NCBI RefSeq assembly: GCF_001552635.1
Contig: NZ_BCRO01000046.1
Coordinates: 1 to 49,054, forward strand
DNA from: Actinomadura hibisca NBRC 15177
Lineage (GTDB): Bacteria > Actinomycetota > Actinomycetes > Streptosporangiales > Streptosporangiaceae
DNA: 49,054 bases
Direction of reading: 5' to 3'
In this document: positions 7,863 to 15,294 of the stretch, in pieces
Position numbering within the stretch: position 1 is the stretch's first letter
Layout: every line of letters starts with the position of its first letter
Program-made: the position numbers and the translations under genes
The notes under the pieces: generated by a model
The model's input: the letters and a program-made list of their open reading frames with translations, nothing else
The model's database searches: none
Told to the model about the DNA's origin: nothing

Positions 7863-7898
7863 TCAACCAAACGGATGAAGATGTCAACCAAATAGATG
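7863..7898. promoter_or_regulatory. Tandem operator repeats between NmrA-type reductase and tetR
   Basis: TCAACCAAACGGATG (7863-7877) and TCAACCAAATAGATG (7884-7898) match at 13 of 15 bases and start exactly 21 bp apart, two helical turns. They sit in the divergent promoter, and the second copy lies 15 bp before the tetR -10 box. They are likely sites for the adjacent TetR protein. Confidence 0.6.
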
Positions 7899-7913
7899 GA
7901 TGAACTTCTGCGC

Positions 7914-7919
7914 TAGGCT
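7914..7919 (+). promoter_or_regulatory. -10 box TAGGCT of leaderless tetR
   Basis: TAGGCT is followed by 6 nt and then the tetR ATG at 7926. The predicted transcript therefore starts at or next to the start codon. Confidence 0.55.
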
Positions 7920-7925
7920 GCCGCC

Positions 7926-8543
7926 ATGACCGCCGCACCGCGCCGCGCCCCCGCGCCGCAGGACCGCAAGCTGGACGCCGACCGCACCCGGCGGCGGCTG
8001 CTGGACGCCGCGCTGGAGGAGTTCTCCGCCAAGGGCCTGGCGGGCGCGCGGGTGCAGGACATCGCCGACCGCGCCGGGGTCAACAAGCAGCTCATCAGCT
8101 ACCACTTCGGCGGCAAGCAGGGCCTCTACGAGGCGATCATGGCGCGCTGGCTGGCGGCGGAGGAGGAGTTCAACGACCCGGACGTGCCGCTGCACGATCT
8201 GATCATCCGCTACCTGGACAACTCGATGAACGACCCGCGCGGCACCCGCCTCGGCGCTTGGCGGGCCCTCACCGAGGAGCCGCCCGCGCCCGCCGACGCG
8301 CCGCACGAGGACCTGTCGGAGCTGGAGCGCCGCCAGGCCGCCGGGGAACTGGCCGACGACCTGGACCCGGCGGCGGTCATGCTGGTGATGATGGCGATGG
8401 TGTCAGCGCCGACGCTGATGCCCGACGCGGTGGTGGAGGTCTTCGGCCTGGACCCGAGGTCGGCCGAGTTCCGCGAACGCTACGCCGGGCAACTGCGCCG
8501 CATCGTCCGGCACCTGGCCGGGGGCTCCGGTCAGTCGCGGTAG
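7926..8543 (+). CDS. TetR/AcrR-family transcriptional regulator
   Basis: This 205-aa protein has a canonical TetR N-terminal domain: RRLLDAALEEFSAKGLAGARVQDIADRAGVNKQLISYHFGGKQGLYEAI, in which VNKQLISYHF is the recognition helix. The C-terminal two thirds is an all-alpha ligand and dimerisation domain with no recognisable ligand signature. It is divergent from the NmrA-type reductase. Direct repeats in the shared promoter suggest it represses both itself and that enzyme. Its 3' end overlaps the convergent protease gene by 13 bp. Confidence 0.9.
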   Translation: MTAAPRRAPAPQDRKLDADRTRRRLLDAALEEFSAKGLAGARVQDIADRAGVNKQLISYHFGGKQGLYEAIMARWLAAEEEFNDPDVPLHDLIIRYLDNSMNDPRGTRLGAWRALTEEPPAPADAPHEDLSELERRQAAGELADDLDPAAVMLVMMAMVSAPTLMPDAVVEVFGLDPRSAEFRERYAGQLRRIVRHLAGGSGQSR

Positions 8544-9319
8544 AACTGGAACAGGGCGTGGCCGAGCCGCACCCAGAACTCGTTCAGCCCGAACACGTCG
8601 GCGATGCCATAGGTGAGGCCGAAGAACGCCTCGTTCAGCGGCTGGATGAACCACAGCGCGGCGATCAGCAGCAGGAAGACGTAGTTGCCGTACTGCCCGG
8701 CCTGCGCCACGAACGAGCGCGGCAGGTACGGCTCGATGATCCCGAAGCCGTCCAGCCCCGGGATCGGCAGCAGGTTCAGCAGCGCGGCGGTGACCTGGAG
8801 GAAGCCCAGGAACGCGATCGCCGCCCAGAACACCGCGTGCTCCTTGGTGGCGAAGTTCTTGAAGATCACGCCCAGCATCACCGCGAACAGCACGTTCGAC
8901 AGCGGCCCGGCCGCCGAGATCAGGCTGTGCCGCAACCTGCCGCGGATCGCGCCCCGGTCGATCCACACCGCGCCGCCCGGCAGGCCGATCCCGCCCAGCA
9001 GCATGAACAACACCGGCAGCACGAAGCTCAGCACCGCGTCGGCGTACTTGACCGGGTTGAGCGTGAGGTAGCCCCGGGTGGCGATGCTGTGGTCGCCCGA
9101 CCGGTAGGCCAGGTAGGCGTGCCCGAACTCGTGCACGCACAGCGACAACACCCAGCCGAGCACCACGAACGCGAACACCGCGATCCGCGCCGGCGTCTCC
9201 ACGATCATCCCGTAGCGCCAGGTGATCAGGCCGCACAGCACGGTCGCGCCCACGATGGCGAGGAACACCGGGCTCGGCCGGACCGCCGAACGGCCCCGCT
9301 GGTGGTGTACCGAATCCAT
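8531..9319 (-). CDS. Site-2 protease family (M50) membrane metalloprotease
   Basis: This 262-aa polytopic membrane protein has about six transmembrane segments. The zinc site is clear: HEFGH at residues 63-67 in a transmembrane helix (HExxH), and NLLPIPGLDGF with Asp190 as the third ligand (LDG motif). The N-terminus carries a short cytoplasmic arm. Site-2 proteases cut membrane-embedded substrates such as anti-sigma factors. This one belongs to the short group without PDZ or CBS domains. Its substrate is unknown, and no anti-sigma gene adjoins it. It lies 76 nt downstream of a leftward tetR gene. Confidence 0.9.
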   Translation of the reverse strand: MDSVHHQRGRSAVRPSPVFLAIVGATVLCGLITWRYGMIVETPARIAVFAFVVLGWVLSLCVHEFGHAYLAYRSGDHSIATRGYLTLNPVKYADAVLSFVLPVLFMLLGGIGLPGGAVWIDRGAIRGRLRHSLISAAGPLSNVLFAVMLGVIFKNFATKEHAVFWAAIAFLGFLQVTAALLNLLPIPGLDGFGIIEPYLPRSFVAQAGQYGNYVFLLLIAALWFIQPLNEAFFGLTYGIADVFGLNEFWVRLGHALFQFYRD

Positions 9320-9395
9320 GCCCCGTCCCTACTCTCATGCTCGGCGGCGCGACGCGCCTGATCACGACGCTACCGCCTCCGCGGTAGGGCCCGCG

Positions 9396-9980
9396 TCAAG
9401 GGGCCGCGATCACCGGCACCACGTAGCCGCGCAGGAACGCGCGCAGCCCGTCGGCGTCCCGGTCGCGGTCCATCACGATCAGCGAGGTGATGATGCGGAA
9501 CAGGAACTCCACCGCGCCCTCCGCCTCGATGTCGGCCCGCAGCAGCCCGCGCGCCTGCGCCAGGTCGAAGGCGGGCCGCACGTACTCGCAGCACAGCGCG
9601 AGCACGTGCTCGGCGGCCCCGGCGACCGCGGCCTGCATGTGCCCGGCCGCCTCGGGGACCAGGAACCGCGCGATCGTCGGATCGCCGCGCACGAACGCGA
9701 CCGCGTCGACGCAGCCCTCGACGATCGCGTCCGGCACCGACGGCTGCGCGCGCAGCCGCTCGGCCAGCAGGTCCAGGAAGCGCCGCAGGTCGCGCAGCAC
9801 CACCGCGAGGATCAGCTCCTCGCGGCCCCCGGTGACGCTGCGGTAGACCGTGGCCCGCGACAACCCGGCGGCGGCGGCGATGTCCTCGACCGTCGTCTTG
9901 GCCACGCCGAAGCGCGCGAAGCACTCCTGCGCCGCGTCGATGATCCGTTCGCGGGTGCCGTCGGCCGTCACGGGGGGCAT
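9396..9980 (-). CDS. TetR-family transcriptional regulator downstream of nucS
   Basis: This 194-aa protein has the TetR HTH GTRERIIDAAQECFARFGVAKTTVEDIAAAAGLSRATVYRSVTGGREELI near residues 8-57. A helical ligand domain follows, with a conserved-looking FLVPEAAGHMQ helix. A minus-strand TACCCT box lies 6 nt before its ATG, so it can be made from a leaderless transcript. It also lies only 19 nt downstream of nucS and could be cotranscribed. The targets are unknown; the downstream M50 protease is one possibility. Confidence 0.88.
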   Translation of the reverse strand: MPPVTADGTRERIIDAAQECFARFGVAKTTVEDIAAAAGLSRATVYRSVTGGREELILAVVLRDLRRFLDLLAERLRAQPSVPDAIVEGCVDAVAFVRGDPTIARFLVPEAAGHMQAAVAGAAEHVLALCCEYVRPAFDLAQARGLLRADIEAEGAVEFLFRIITSLIVMDRDRDADGLRAFLRGYVVPVIAAP

Positions 9981-9986
9981 GGGGAC

Positions 9987-9992
9987 AGGGTA
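9987..9992 (-). promoter_or_regulatory. -10 box TACCCT of leaderless tetR
   Basis: On the minus strand TACCCT is followed by six bases and then the ATG ending at 9980. This is the TANNNT-N6-start pattern seen at many other genes in the window. Confidence 0.4.
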
Positions 9993-9999
9993 CTGACCG

Positions 10000-10680
10000 C
10001 TAGAAGAGGGTGCCCTCGTGCTCGATGCCGCGCAGCGCGTCGTAGTCGAGGGTGACGCAGTCGATGCCGCGGTCGGCGGCCAGCACCCGGGCCTGCGGCT
10101 TGATCTCCTGGGCGGCGAACACGCCCCGGACCGGTGCCAGGTGCGGGTCGCGGTTCAGCAGCTCCAGGTAGCGGGTGAGCTGCTCGACGCCGTCGATCTC
10201 GCCGCGCCGCTTGATCTCCACCGCGACCGTGCCCTGCCGGCCGTCCCGGCACAGGATGTCCACCGGCCCGATCGCGGTCGGGAACTCGCGGCGGATCAGC
10301 GTCCAGCCGTCGCCGAGGGTGGTGATGTGCTCGGCCAGCAGCTCCTGGAGGTGAGCCTCGACGCCGTCCTTGATGAGGCCGGGGTCCACGCCCAGCTCGT
10401 GGCTGGAGTCGTGCAGGACCTCGTGGACGGTGAGGATCAGGCGCTCGCCGGACTTGGTGTGGGTGACGGTCCAGCGCGCGGTCGCGCCGTTCTCCTCGAA
10501 CGGCTCCTCGCGCAGCGAGCAGGGCGGGTTCATCCAGTTCAGCGGCTTGAACGCGCGGTCGTCGGCATGGATGCTCACCGACCCGTCGGCCTTGATCAGC
10601 ACCAGGCGCAGGGCCAGCGGGAGGTGGGCGGTGAGCTTGCCGGCGTAGTCCACGCTGCAGCGGGCGATAACGAGACGCAC
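10000..10680 (-). CDS. nucS: Endonuclease NucS (mismatch-specific, non-canonical mismatch repair)
   Basis: This 226-aa protein starts with GTG. It is closely similar along its length to the actinobacterial NucS/EndoMS pattern: MRLVIARCSVDYAGKLTAHL, then KADGSVSIHADDRAFKPLNWM. The C-terminal RecB-like nuclease site is complete, with Asp141 (GPVDILCRD), Glu155 and Lys157 (VAVEIKRRG). NucS cuts both strands at mismatches and replaces MutSL in most actinobacteria. The ORF remains open for 62 more codons upstream, but that part translates a dispersed repeat and does not match the family, so GTG 10680 is the start. It lies 19 nt upstream of a tetR gene. Confidence 0.95.
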   Translation of the reverse strand: MRLVIARCSVDYAGKLTAHLPLALRLVLIKADGSVSIHADDRAFKPLNWMNPPCSLREEPFEENGATARWTVTHTKSGERLILTVHEVLHDSSHELGVDPGLIKDGVEAHLQELLAEHITTLGDGWTLIRREFPTAIGPVDILCRDGRQGTVAVEIKRRGEIDGVEQLTRYLELLNRDPHLAPVRGVFAAQEIKPQARVLAADRGIDCVTLDYDALRGIEHEGTLF

Positions 10681-11005
10681 GAGGAAGCAGCTTAGTGAGC
10701 CGGGCGAGCGTTCGTGCCTAAGCCGCAGGACTCGGCTAAGGCGGAGGCTCAACCTTTTTCCTAAGGCCCCGGCCACCGCGCGAGTGCCTAACTGGCCTGG
10801 TGGAGCAAGGCCGAAGGCGAGCTCCACCAGGCCAGATCGCGAAGCGATGTGGCACTCGCCAAGCACTGGTCAGGGGGTGAGCCCCTAGGCGAACCCCCTG
10901 GGCCAGGGCTTTGGAAATAGGGATTGCTGCTGATGTGGGGGTGGGGGTCTTAGGACGAACCTTTAGGTGTCGGGCCAGGTGGTCCGCACCGAACGAGGAG
11001 GGGCC
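10681..11005. other. Gene-free divergent intergenic region holding a dispersed repeat
   Basis: These 325 bp between nucS and a small rightward ORF hold no convincing gene. They contain one inverted copy of the 124-bp repeat (10779-10902), a short A/T-rich tract (cctttttcc at about 10753) and the ribosome site of the next gene (gaggagggg at 10995-11003). The nucS promoter must lie in its left part; I cannot place the -10 box with confidence. Confidence 0.6.
10779..10902 (-). repeat. 124-bp structured dispersed repeat, copy 1
   Basis: Read on the minus strand this copy has the same length (124 nt) as the copy at 39746-39869 and matches it at roughly 85-90% of positions. Its arms can form a branched structure: a 9-bp outer stem (10780-10788/10851-10859) enclosing a 15-bp hairpin (10792-10806/10821-10835) and a 5-bp hairpin (10836-10848). 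An 8-bp stem at 10871-10878/10893-10900 follows. Confidence 0.8.
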
Positions 11006-11194
11006 ATGTTCCACAACGACATCGTGTACGCGGTGATGCAGGAGCGCGCCCGGGACATGCGCGAGGAGGGCCGGGCCCGGCGCGACGCCGCCCGGGTACG
11101 CCGCGCCCGCGCCTACTGGGCCGAGCAGACCGAGCGGCTGGCGTCGCGGCGCGTGCGGCGCGCCCGCGCCGAGCGGCGGCCCGCCACCGGCTGA
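11006..11194 (+). CDS. Small basic protein, 62 aa, unknown function
   Basis: MFHNDIVYAVMQERARDMRE is followed by an Arg/Ala-rich, probably helical tail (RRARAYWAEQ, RRVRRARAERR). The ATG has a strong ribosome site (gaggagggg, 2-10 nt upstream). The codon positions show the expected GC-rich third base. The start pattern M-[FL]-x-x-x-[IL]-x-x-x-[LV]-x-x-x-R-x-x-[DE]-[LM] is common among short actinobacterial hypothetical proteins. A nucleic-acid-binding role could be guessed from the charge, but nothing supports it directly. Confidence 0.6.
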   Translation: MFHNDIVYAVMQERARDMREEGRARRDAARVRRARAYWAEQTERLASRRVRRARAERRPATG

Positions 11195-11329
11195 CCTTCC
11201 CTTGATCGCTCTTGGCCGGGGCTGAGCAGGGGAAGGTCACGGCGGGGCGGCTGTCAAGGGTGGAATTATCCGGGGGTCAAGATTAGCGTCACGGGTGGTG
11301 CCCATTCCCCGCCGGTGAAAGGAACCCCG

Positions 11330-11716
11330 ATGTCCCTCGACGTCAGCCCTGACCTGCTGGACACCGCCCGACGCGGCGAGGTCGACGACGCCGCCTTCGT
11401 CGAATGCGTGCGCACGTCGCTGCCCTACGCCTGGGAGATGATCAGCGGACTGGTGGCGCGGTTGCAGGTGGACGGCGGCCCGTTCGCCGACAACCTGACC
11501 CCGCCGCCGGACGAGCAGGCCCGCGGCCAGCTGCTGCGGGTGCTGGCCAGCGACGCCATGCGCGGCGCGCTGGAGCGGCACTACGGCGTGAAGCTGGCCT
11601 TCCAGAACTGCCACCGCGTCGCGGTCTTCCCGACCGCCGACTCCGACGACTACCGCACGTTCGTGACCGCCCGCGAGCAGATCCTCAACCAGTCGCCGGA
11701 GCTGCGCGACTGCTGA
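11330..11716 (+). CDS. SCO5389-family conserved actinobacterial protein
   Basis: This 128-aa cytoplasmic protein begins MSLDVSPDLLDTARRGEVDD, with GAAAGGAA 6 nt upstream. From memory it resembles the SCO5389 family, a one-copy actinobacterial protein encoded next to nucS (SCO5388) in Streptomyces. The synteny here supports both calls. Recognisable segments are VRTSLPYAWEMI, LTPPPDEQARGQLLRVLASDAMR and LAFQNCHRVAVFP. The biochemical function is unknown. The conserved linkage to nucS would be worth testing for a link to repair. Confidence 0.8.
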   Translation: MSLDVSPDLLDTARRGEVDDAAFVECVRTSLPYAWEMISGLVARLQVDGGPFADNLTPPPDEQARGQLLRVLASDAMRGALERHYGVKLAFQNCHRVAVFPTADSDDYRTFVTAREQILNQSPELRDC

Positions 11717-11765
11717 CCTGAGTGATCGTGGCCCGGCCCCGGAGACGGGGGCCGGGCCGCTTTCG

Positions 11766-12758
11766 CTATCCGGCGCGGTCGAGCGCGGCGCGGACGCGCG
11801 GCAGGACCTCCGCGCCCAGGGCCGCGATGTTCTCCAGCGTCGCCGCGTCCGAACCGGCCGCCTCCACCAGCAGGAGCAGGTGCCGGACGCCGGTGCGCTC
11901 GACCGTCCTGACCAGCGATTCCGCGCAGTCCTCGGGCGTGCCGATCGGGTGCAGGCCGCACAGGCGCCGCACGTACTCCACCGGGTCGCGGCGGGCGCGG
12001 GGGCGGTCGTCCACGGCGACGTAGCCGTCCAGGCCCGGCCCCAGCCAGCGCGGCATCTCGCGCAGCAGCAACTTCTCGGCCTCGGCGCGGGAGCTCGCCA
12101 CCTGCGCCAGGTGGGTCGAGAGGTGCGGGGCCGGGACGCCGTGCCGGGCGATCGCGGCCTGCTTCTCGGCGTCGCCCACGTGCATCCCGAGCAACATCGG
12201 CAGGCCGTGCCCGGCGGCCAGCGCCTCGGTGGACGGGGACGTGCACGCCACCGCGACCGGAGGCGGCGTCGGCGTCCGGGGCACCACGGGCACCTCCCGG
12301 AACGCGAAGTGCTCGCCGTCCCAGGCCAGCCGGTCCGCGCGCAGCCAGGTCAGCAGCAGGTCGAGCGATTCGGCGAAGCCGCGCTCGTAGCGGTCCAGCC
12401 CGGTTCCGAACACCTCCAGGTCACGCCACGGGCCGCCGCGCCCGACGCCGAGCCGGAACCGGCCGCCCGACACCAGCGACAGCAGCGCCGCCTGCTCGGC
12501 CAGCGCCACCGGGTGCTGGTTGGACAACACGCTGACCGCCGTCCCGACGTGGACGCGGCTGGTCAGCCCGAGCAGGTGGCCCGCCAGCGTCACCGCCGAC
12601 GGCACCACGCCGTAGGACATGAAGTGGTGCTCGGCCACCCACACGTCGTCGAACCCGGCCCGCTCGGCGGCCAGCGCCGCCCGCACCGTGCGGTCCAGGG
12701 CCGCCGCGTCGTCCTGGCCCGGGTAGCGGGCCGCCAGGAGGAAGATTCCGAAGCGCAC
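11766..12758 (-). CDS. LLM-class flavin-dependent oxidoreductase
   Basis: This 330-aa protein has the bacterial luciferase-like TIM-barrel pattern: FGIFLLAARYP at the N-terminus, VWVAEHHFMSYG, PSAVTLAGHLLGLTSRVHVGTAVSVLSNQHPVALAEQ, and RFRLGVGRGGPWRDLEVFG (phosphate-binding). Enzymes of this class use FMN or F420 to oxidise small organics; which cofactor applies here is not clear. It starts with GTG 12758, 6 nt after a minus-strand TAGGCC box, so the mRNA is probably leaderless. It is divergent from a 3-hydroxyacyl-CoA dehydrogenase gene. Confidence 0.88.
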   Translation of the reverse strand: MRFGIFLLAARYPGQDDAAALDRTVRAALAAERAGFDDVWVAEHHFMSYGVVPSAVTLAGHLLGLTSRVHVGTAVSVLSNQHPVALAEQAALLSLVSGGRFRLGVGRGGPWRDLEVFGTGLDRYERGFAESLDLLLTWLRADRLAWDGEHFAFREVPVVPRTPTPPPVAVACTSPSTEALAAGHGLPMLLGMHVGDAEKQAAIARHGVPAPHLSTHLAQVASSRAEAEKLLLREMPRWLGPGLDGYVAVDDRPRARRDPVEYVRRLCGLHPIGTPEDCAESLVRTVERTGVRHLLLLVEAAGSDAATLENIAALGAEVLPRVRAALDRAG

Positions 12759-12813
12759 CCCAGGGGCCTACCCCGGCTGGGCGCGGACCGAGCGCTCTGG
12801 GAGACTTCCGGGC

Positions 12814-14355
12814 ATGAGCGGCGTTTCCTTCAACAAGGTCGGCGTGGTCGGGCTGGGCACCATGGGCGCGGGCATCGCCGAGGTGCTGGCCCGGGGCGAG
12901 CTGGCCGTGGTCGGCATCGAGATCAACCCCGAGGCGCTGGAGCGCGGGCGCGGGCACCTGGAGAGGTCCACGGGCCGGGCCGTCAAGCGCGGCAAGCTGA
13001 CCGAGGAGGGGCAGCGGGCGATCCTGGACCGCATCGCGCTGACCACCGACTTCGGCGACCTCGGTGACTGCGACCTGGTCATCGAGGCGGTGCCCGAGCG
13101 GCTGGACCTCAAGCGGAAGGTGTTCGCCGAGCTGGACCGGGTGTGCCGCGCGGACGCGGTGCTGGCCACCAACACCTCGTCGTTGTCGGTCACCGACATC
13201 GCGGTGGCCACCGGGCGGCCCACCAAGATCGTCGGAGTGCACTTCTTCAACCCCGCGCCGGTGATGAGGCTGGTGGAGGTGATCGGCACGGTGCTGACCG
13301 AGCCGGACGCCGTGACGCGCGTCGCCGACCTGGTCGCCGGGCTCGGCAAGACGCCGGTCGTCATCGGCGACCGCGCCGGGTTCGTCGCCAACCGCCTGCT
13401 GTTCGGCTACCTGAACCAGGCCGCCGGGATGCTGGCGTCCGGGCACGCCACCCACGACGACATCGACACCGCCATGAAGGTCGGCGGCGGCCTACCGATG
13501 GGCCCGTTCACGCTGATGGACCTGATCGGCCTGGACACCTGCCTGGAGGTCCTGGAGGCGATCTACGCCGAGTCCCGCGACCGGCGGCACGCGCCGTCGC
13601 CGCTGCTGCGCGAGCTGGTCACCGCCGGGCTGCTGGGCCGCAAGTCCGGCCGCGGCTTCTACGACCACGGCGCCCCGGCGGCCGAGCCCACGGCGGGCGG
13701 CAACGGCACCGTGCAGCCGGTGGTGTGCGTGGTCGGCGACGGCCCGCGCCCGGCCCGCCTGGCCGACGTGCCCGACGTCGCGATCGGCGACGCCGACCTG
13801 GTGATCGTGCTGGGCCCCGGAGCGCCGCACGACGCGCCGCTGCCCCCGGCCGCCGCCGAGGCCAAGCCCGGCGCGGTGCTGGCCGTCACCGACTCCTCCG
13901 GGCGCGTGATCGGGCAGGCCGCGGGCCTCGACCGCGCCGCCGACGTGGTGGGCCTGCACTTCCCCGAGGCCGACGGCGAGCTGGTCGAGATCGTCTCCAC
14001 CGTCGTCACGGGAGAGGGCGTCGCCGACAAGGCCGCCGCGCTGGTGTCCGCGCTCGGCCTGACGCCGGTGCACTGCCGCGACCGGGCGGGCGGCATCGTG
14101 GACGCGCTGCGCTTCCCCTACCTCAACGACGCCGCCGCCATGCTGGGCGCCGGGTACGCCGACGCCGACTCCATCGACGCCGCCATGAAGCTGGGCTGCG
14201 GCTACCCGACCGGCCCGATCGCCGACCTGGACCGGCTCGGCCTGGACCGCGCGGTGGAGGTGCTGGACGCCCTGTACGACGAGGCCCGCGAGCCCGCCCT
14301 CGCGCCCGCGCCGCTGCTGGAGGAGTACCGCACCGCGGGCCGCACGCTCCGCTGA
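12814..14355 (+). CDS. 3-hydroxyacyl-CoA (3-hydroxybutyryl-CoA) dehydrogenase with duplicated C-terminal domain
   Basis: This 513-aa protein has an N-terminal Rossmann domain (VGLGTMGAGIAEVL; HFFNPAPVMRLVEVI with the catalytic His). A first C-terminal domain follows at about residues 187-290 (DRAGFVANRLLFGYLNQA). The second half starts with a degenerate NAD domain (VVGDGPRPARLADV, no GxGxxG) and ends in a second C-terminal domain (DRAGGIVDALRFPYLNDAAAML). Such tandem enzymes of about 500-590 aa occur in Streptomyces near nucS. It interconverts 3-hydroxyacyl-CoA and 3-oxoacyl-CoA with NAD(P) in beta-oxidation or butyryl-CoA supply. The start lies 7 nt after a GAGACT -10-like box. Confidence 0.92.
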   Translation: MSGVSFNKVGVVGLGTMGAGIAEVLARGELAVVGIEINPEALERGRGHLERSTGRAVKRGKLTEEGQRAILDRIALTTDFGDLGDCDLVIEAVPERLDLKRKVFAELDRVCRADAVLATNTSSLSVTDIAVATGRPTKIVGVHFFNPAPVMRLVEVIGTVLTEPDAVTRVADLVAGLGKTPVVIGDRAGFVANRLLFGYLNQAAGMLASGHATHDDIDTAMKVGGGLPMGPFTLMDLIGLDTCLEVLEAIYAESRDRRHAPSPLLRELVTAGLLGRKSGRGFYDHGAPAAEPTAGGNGTVQPVVCVVGDGPRPARLADVPDVAIGDADLVIVLGPGAPHDAPLPPAAAEAKPGAVLAVTDSSGRVIGQAAGLDRAADVVGLHFPEADGELVEIVSTVVTGEGVADKAAALVSALGLTPVHCRDRAGGIVDALRFPYLNDAAAMLGAGYADADSIDAAMKLGCGYPTGPIADLDRLGLDRAVEVLDALYDEAREPALAPAPLLEEYRTAGRTLR

Positions 14356-14361
14356 GCCCCA

Positions 14362-14367
14362 TATTCT
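14362..14367 (+). promoter_or_regulatory. -10 box TATTCT of leaderless zinc-knuckle gene
   Basis: TATTCT is followed by six bases and the ATG at 14374. It lies 6 nt after the dehydrogenase stop, giving the gene its own start site. Confidence 0.5.
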
Positions 14368-14373
14368 GGACGC

Positions 14374-14694
14374 ATGAGCCCGCGTAAGAACCGCCGCGCC
14401 GCCCGGGGACGCCCGCAGGGCGGCGCGGCGTCTTACCGCGACCAGGAGACCGAGGAGGGCCCGGACGGCGAGTGGAACGTCCGGCAGGTCGCCGGGGCCA
14501 ACGCGACCAAGCCCTACCGCTGCCCCGGCTGCGACCAGGAGATCCCGCCCGGCGTCCCGCACGTCGTCGCCTGGCCCGCCGGCGGGTGGGGCGACGCCGA
14601 CGACCGGCGGCACTGGCACAGCCCCTGCTGGCGGGCCCGGGGCCGGCGCGGGCCGCGCGAGCTGCGCGGCCGGAACGCGCCGCGCTACGGCTGA
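14374..14694 (+). CDS. Small zinc-knuckle protein of unknown function
   Basis: This 106-aa protein has a basic N-terminus (SPRKNRRAARGRP). Its core is YRCPGCDQEIPPGVPHVV, then RRHWHSPCWRARGRR. The CxxC...H...HxxC spacing indicates one zinc site. Homologues follow the hydroxybutyryl-CoA dehydrogenase in other actinomycetes and are often labelled ATP/GTP-binding protein, but no P-loop is visible here. The basic ends suggest nucleic-acid contact, which is an inference only. Confidence 0.75.
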   Translation: MSPRKNRRAARGRPQGGAASYRDQETEEGPDGEWNVRQVAGANATKPYRCPGCDQEIPPGVPHVVAWPAGGWGDADDRRHWHSPCWRARGRRGPRELRGRNAPRYG

Positions 14695-14742
14695 CCTGCG
14701 GATCTTCCGAACTTCGGCGATGCCCCGGCCGTCTCACCGGGC

Positions 14743-15237
14743 ATGAGGACCTCCGCACGCTCGCGCCGGGCCGTCGCCACCGTCGTGGCCCTGTCGGCCT
14801 TGTCCGCCTTGTCGGTCACCGTGGCCGTCGAGGGCACCGCCTCGGCGGGCACCGCCATCACCGCCCGCGCCCTGCGCTCGGCCCCGGGCAACGCCGTCAA
14901 CCTGCGGGTCACGCCGCAGGTGCGGCGCGCGCTGGGCGACACCTACTTCGCCGCCGTCCGCCGCGACCACCCGCGCGAGACGCGCGACCGGGTCGTCGGC
15001 CCCGAACAGGTCTACTACGGGAAGATCGTCGGGACGAGTGCGGCGACCACCGTCTACTGGGCGGCGGGGGAGACCGGGTTCTCCGACGACCCGGTCAGCC
15101 GCCAGGACGGCCCGCACGTCTGGCGCAAGAAGGGCGCCGGCGCCTGGACCTACCTCGGCGACACCGGCGGCTGGCTCTGCGGTGTGGTGCCCGACAGGCT
15201 GCTGCGCGTCTGGGGACGGCTCGACGGCTGCGTCTGA
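14743..15237 (+). CDS. Secreted small protein of unknown function
   Basis: This 164-aa protein has a signal peptide: MRTSARSRRAVATVVALSAL, then hydrophobic residues ending ...GTASAG, with the cut probably after ASA. The mature part has LRVTPQVRRALGDTYFAAVR, VVGPEQVYYGKIVGTS and a Trp-rich end (VYWAAGETGFSDDPVSRQDGP; HVWRKKGAGAWTYLGDTGGWLC). Two cysteines near the C-terminus could pair. The pattern resembles small secreted actinomycete proteins of unknown role. No enzymatic motif is visible. Confidence 0.7.
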   Translation: MRTSARSRRAVATVVALSALSALSVTVAVEGTASAGTAITARALRSAPGNAVNLRVTPQVRRALGDTYFAAVRRDHPRETRDRVVGPEQVYYGKIVGTSAATTVYWAAGETGFSDDPVSRQDGPHVWRKKGAGAWTYLGDTGGWLCGVVPDRLLRVWGRLDGCV

Positions 15238-15294
15238 CGCCTCCCCGACCCCCCTAGGCTGGACAGGTCCGGTCAAAGGGAGGGAAGGGGCACG

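Noticed and set aside
10681..10866. N-terminal 62-codon extension of nucS
   Set aside because: It translates part of the 124-bp repeat and does not resemble NucS proteins, whose start aligns with GTG 10680.
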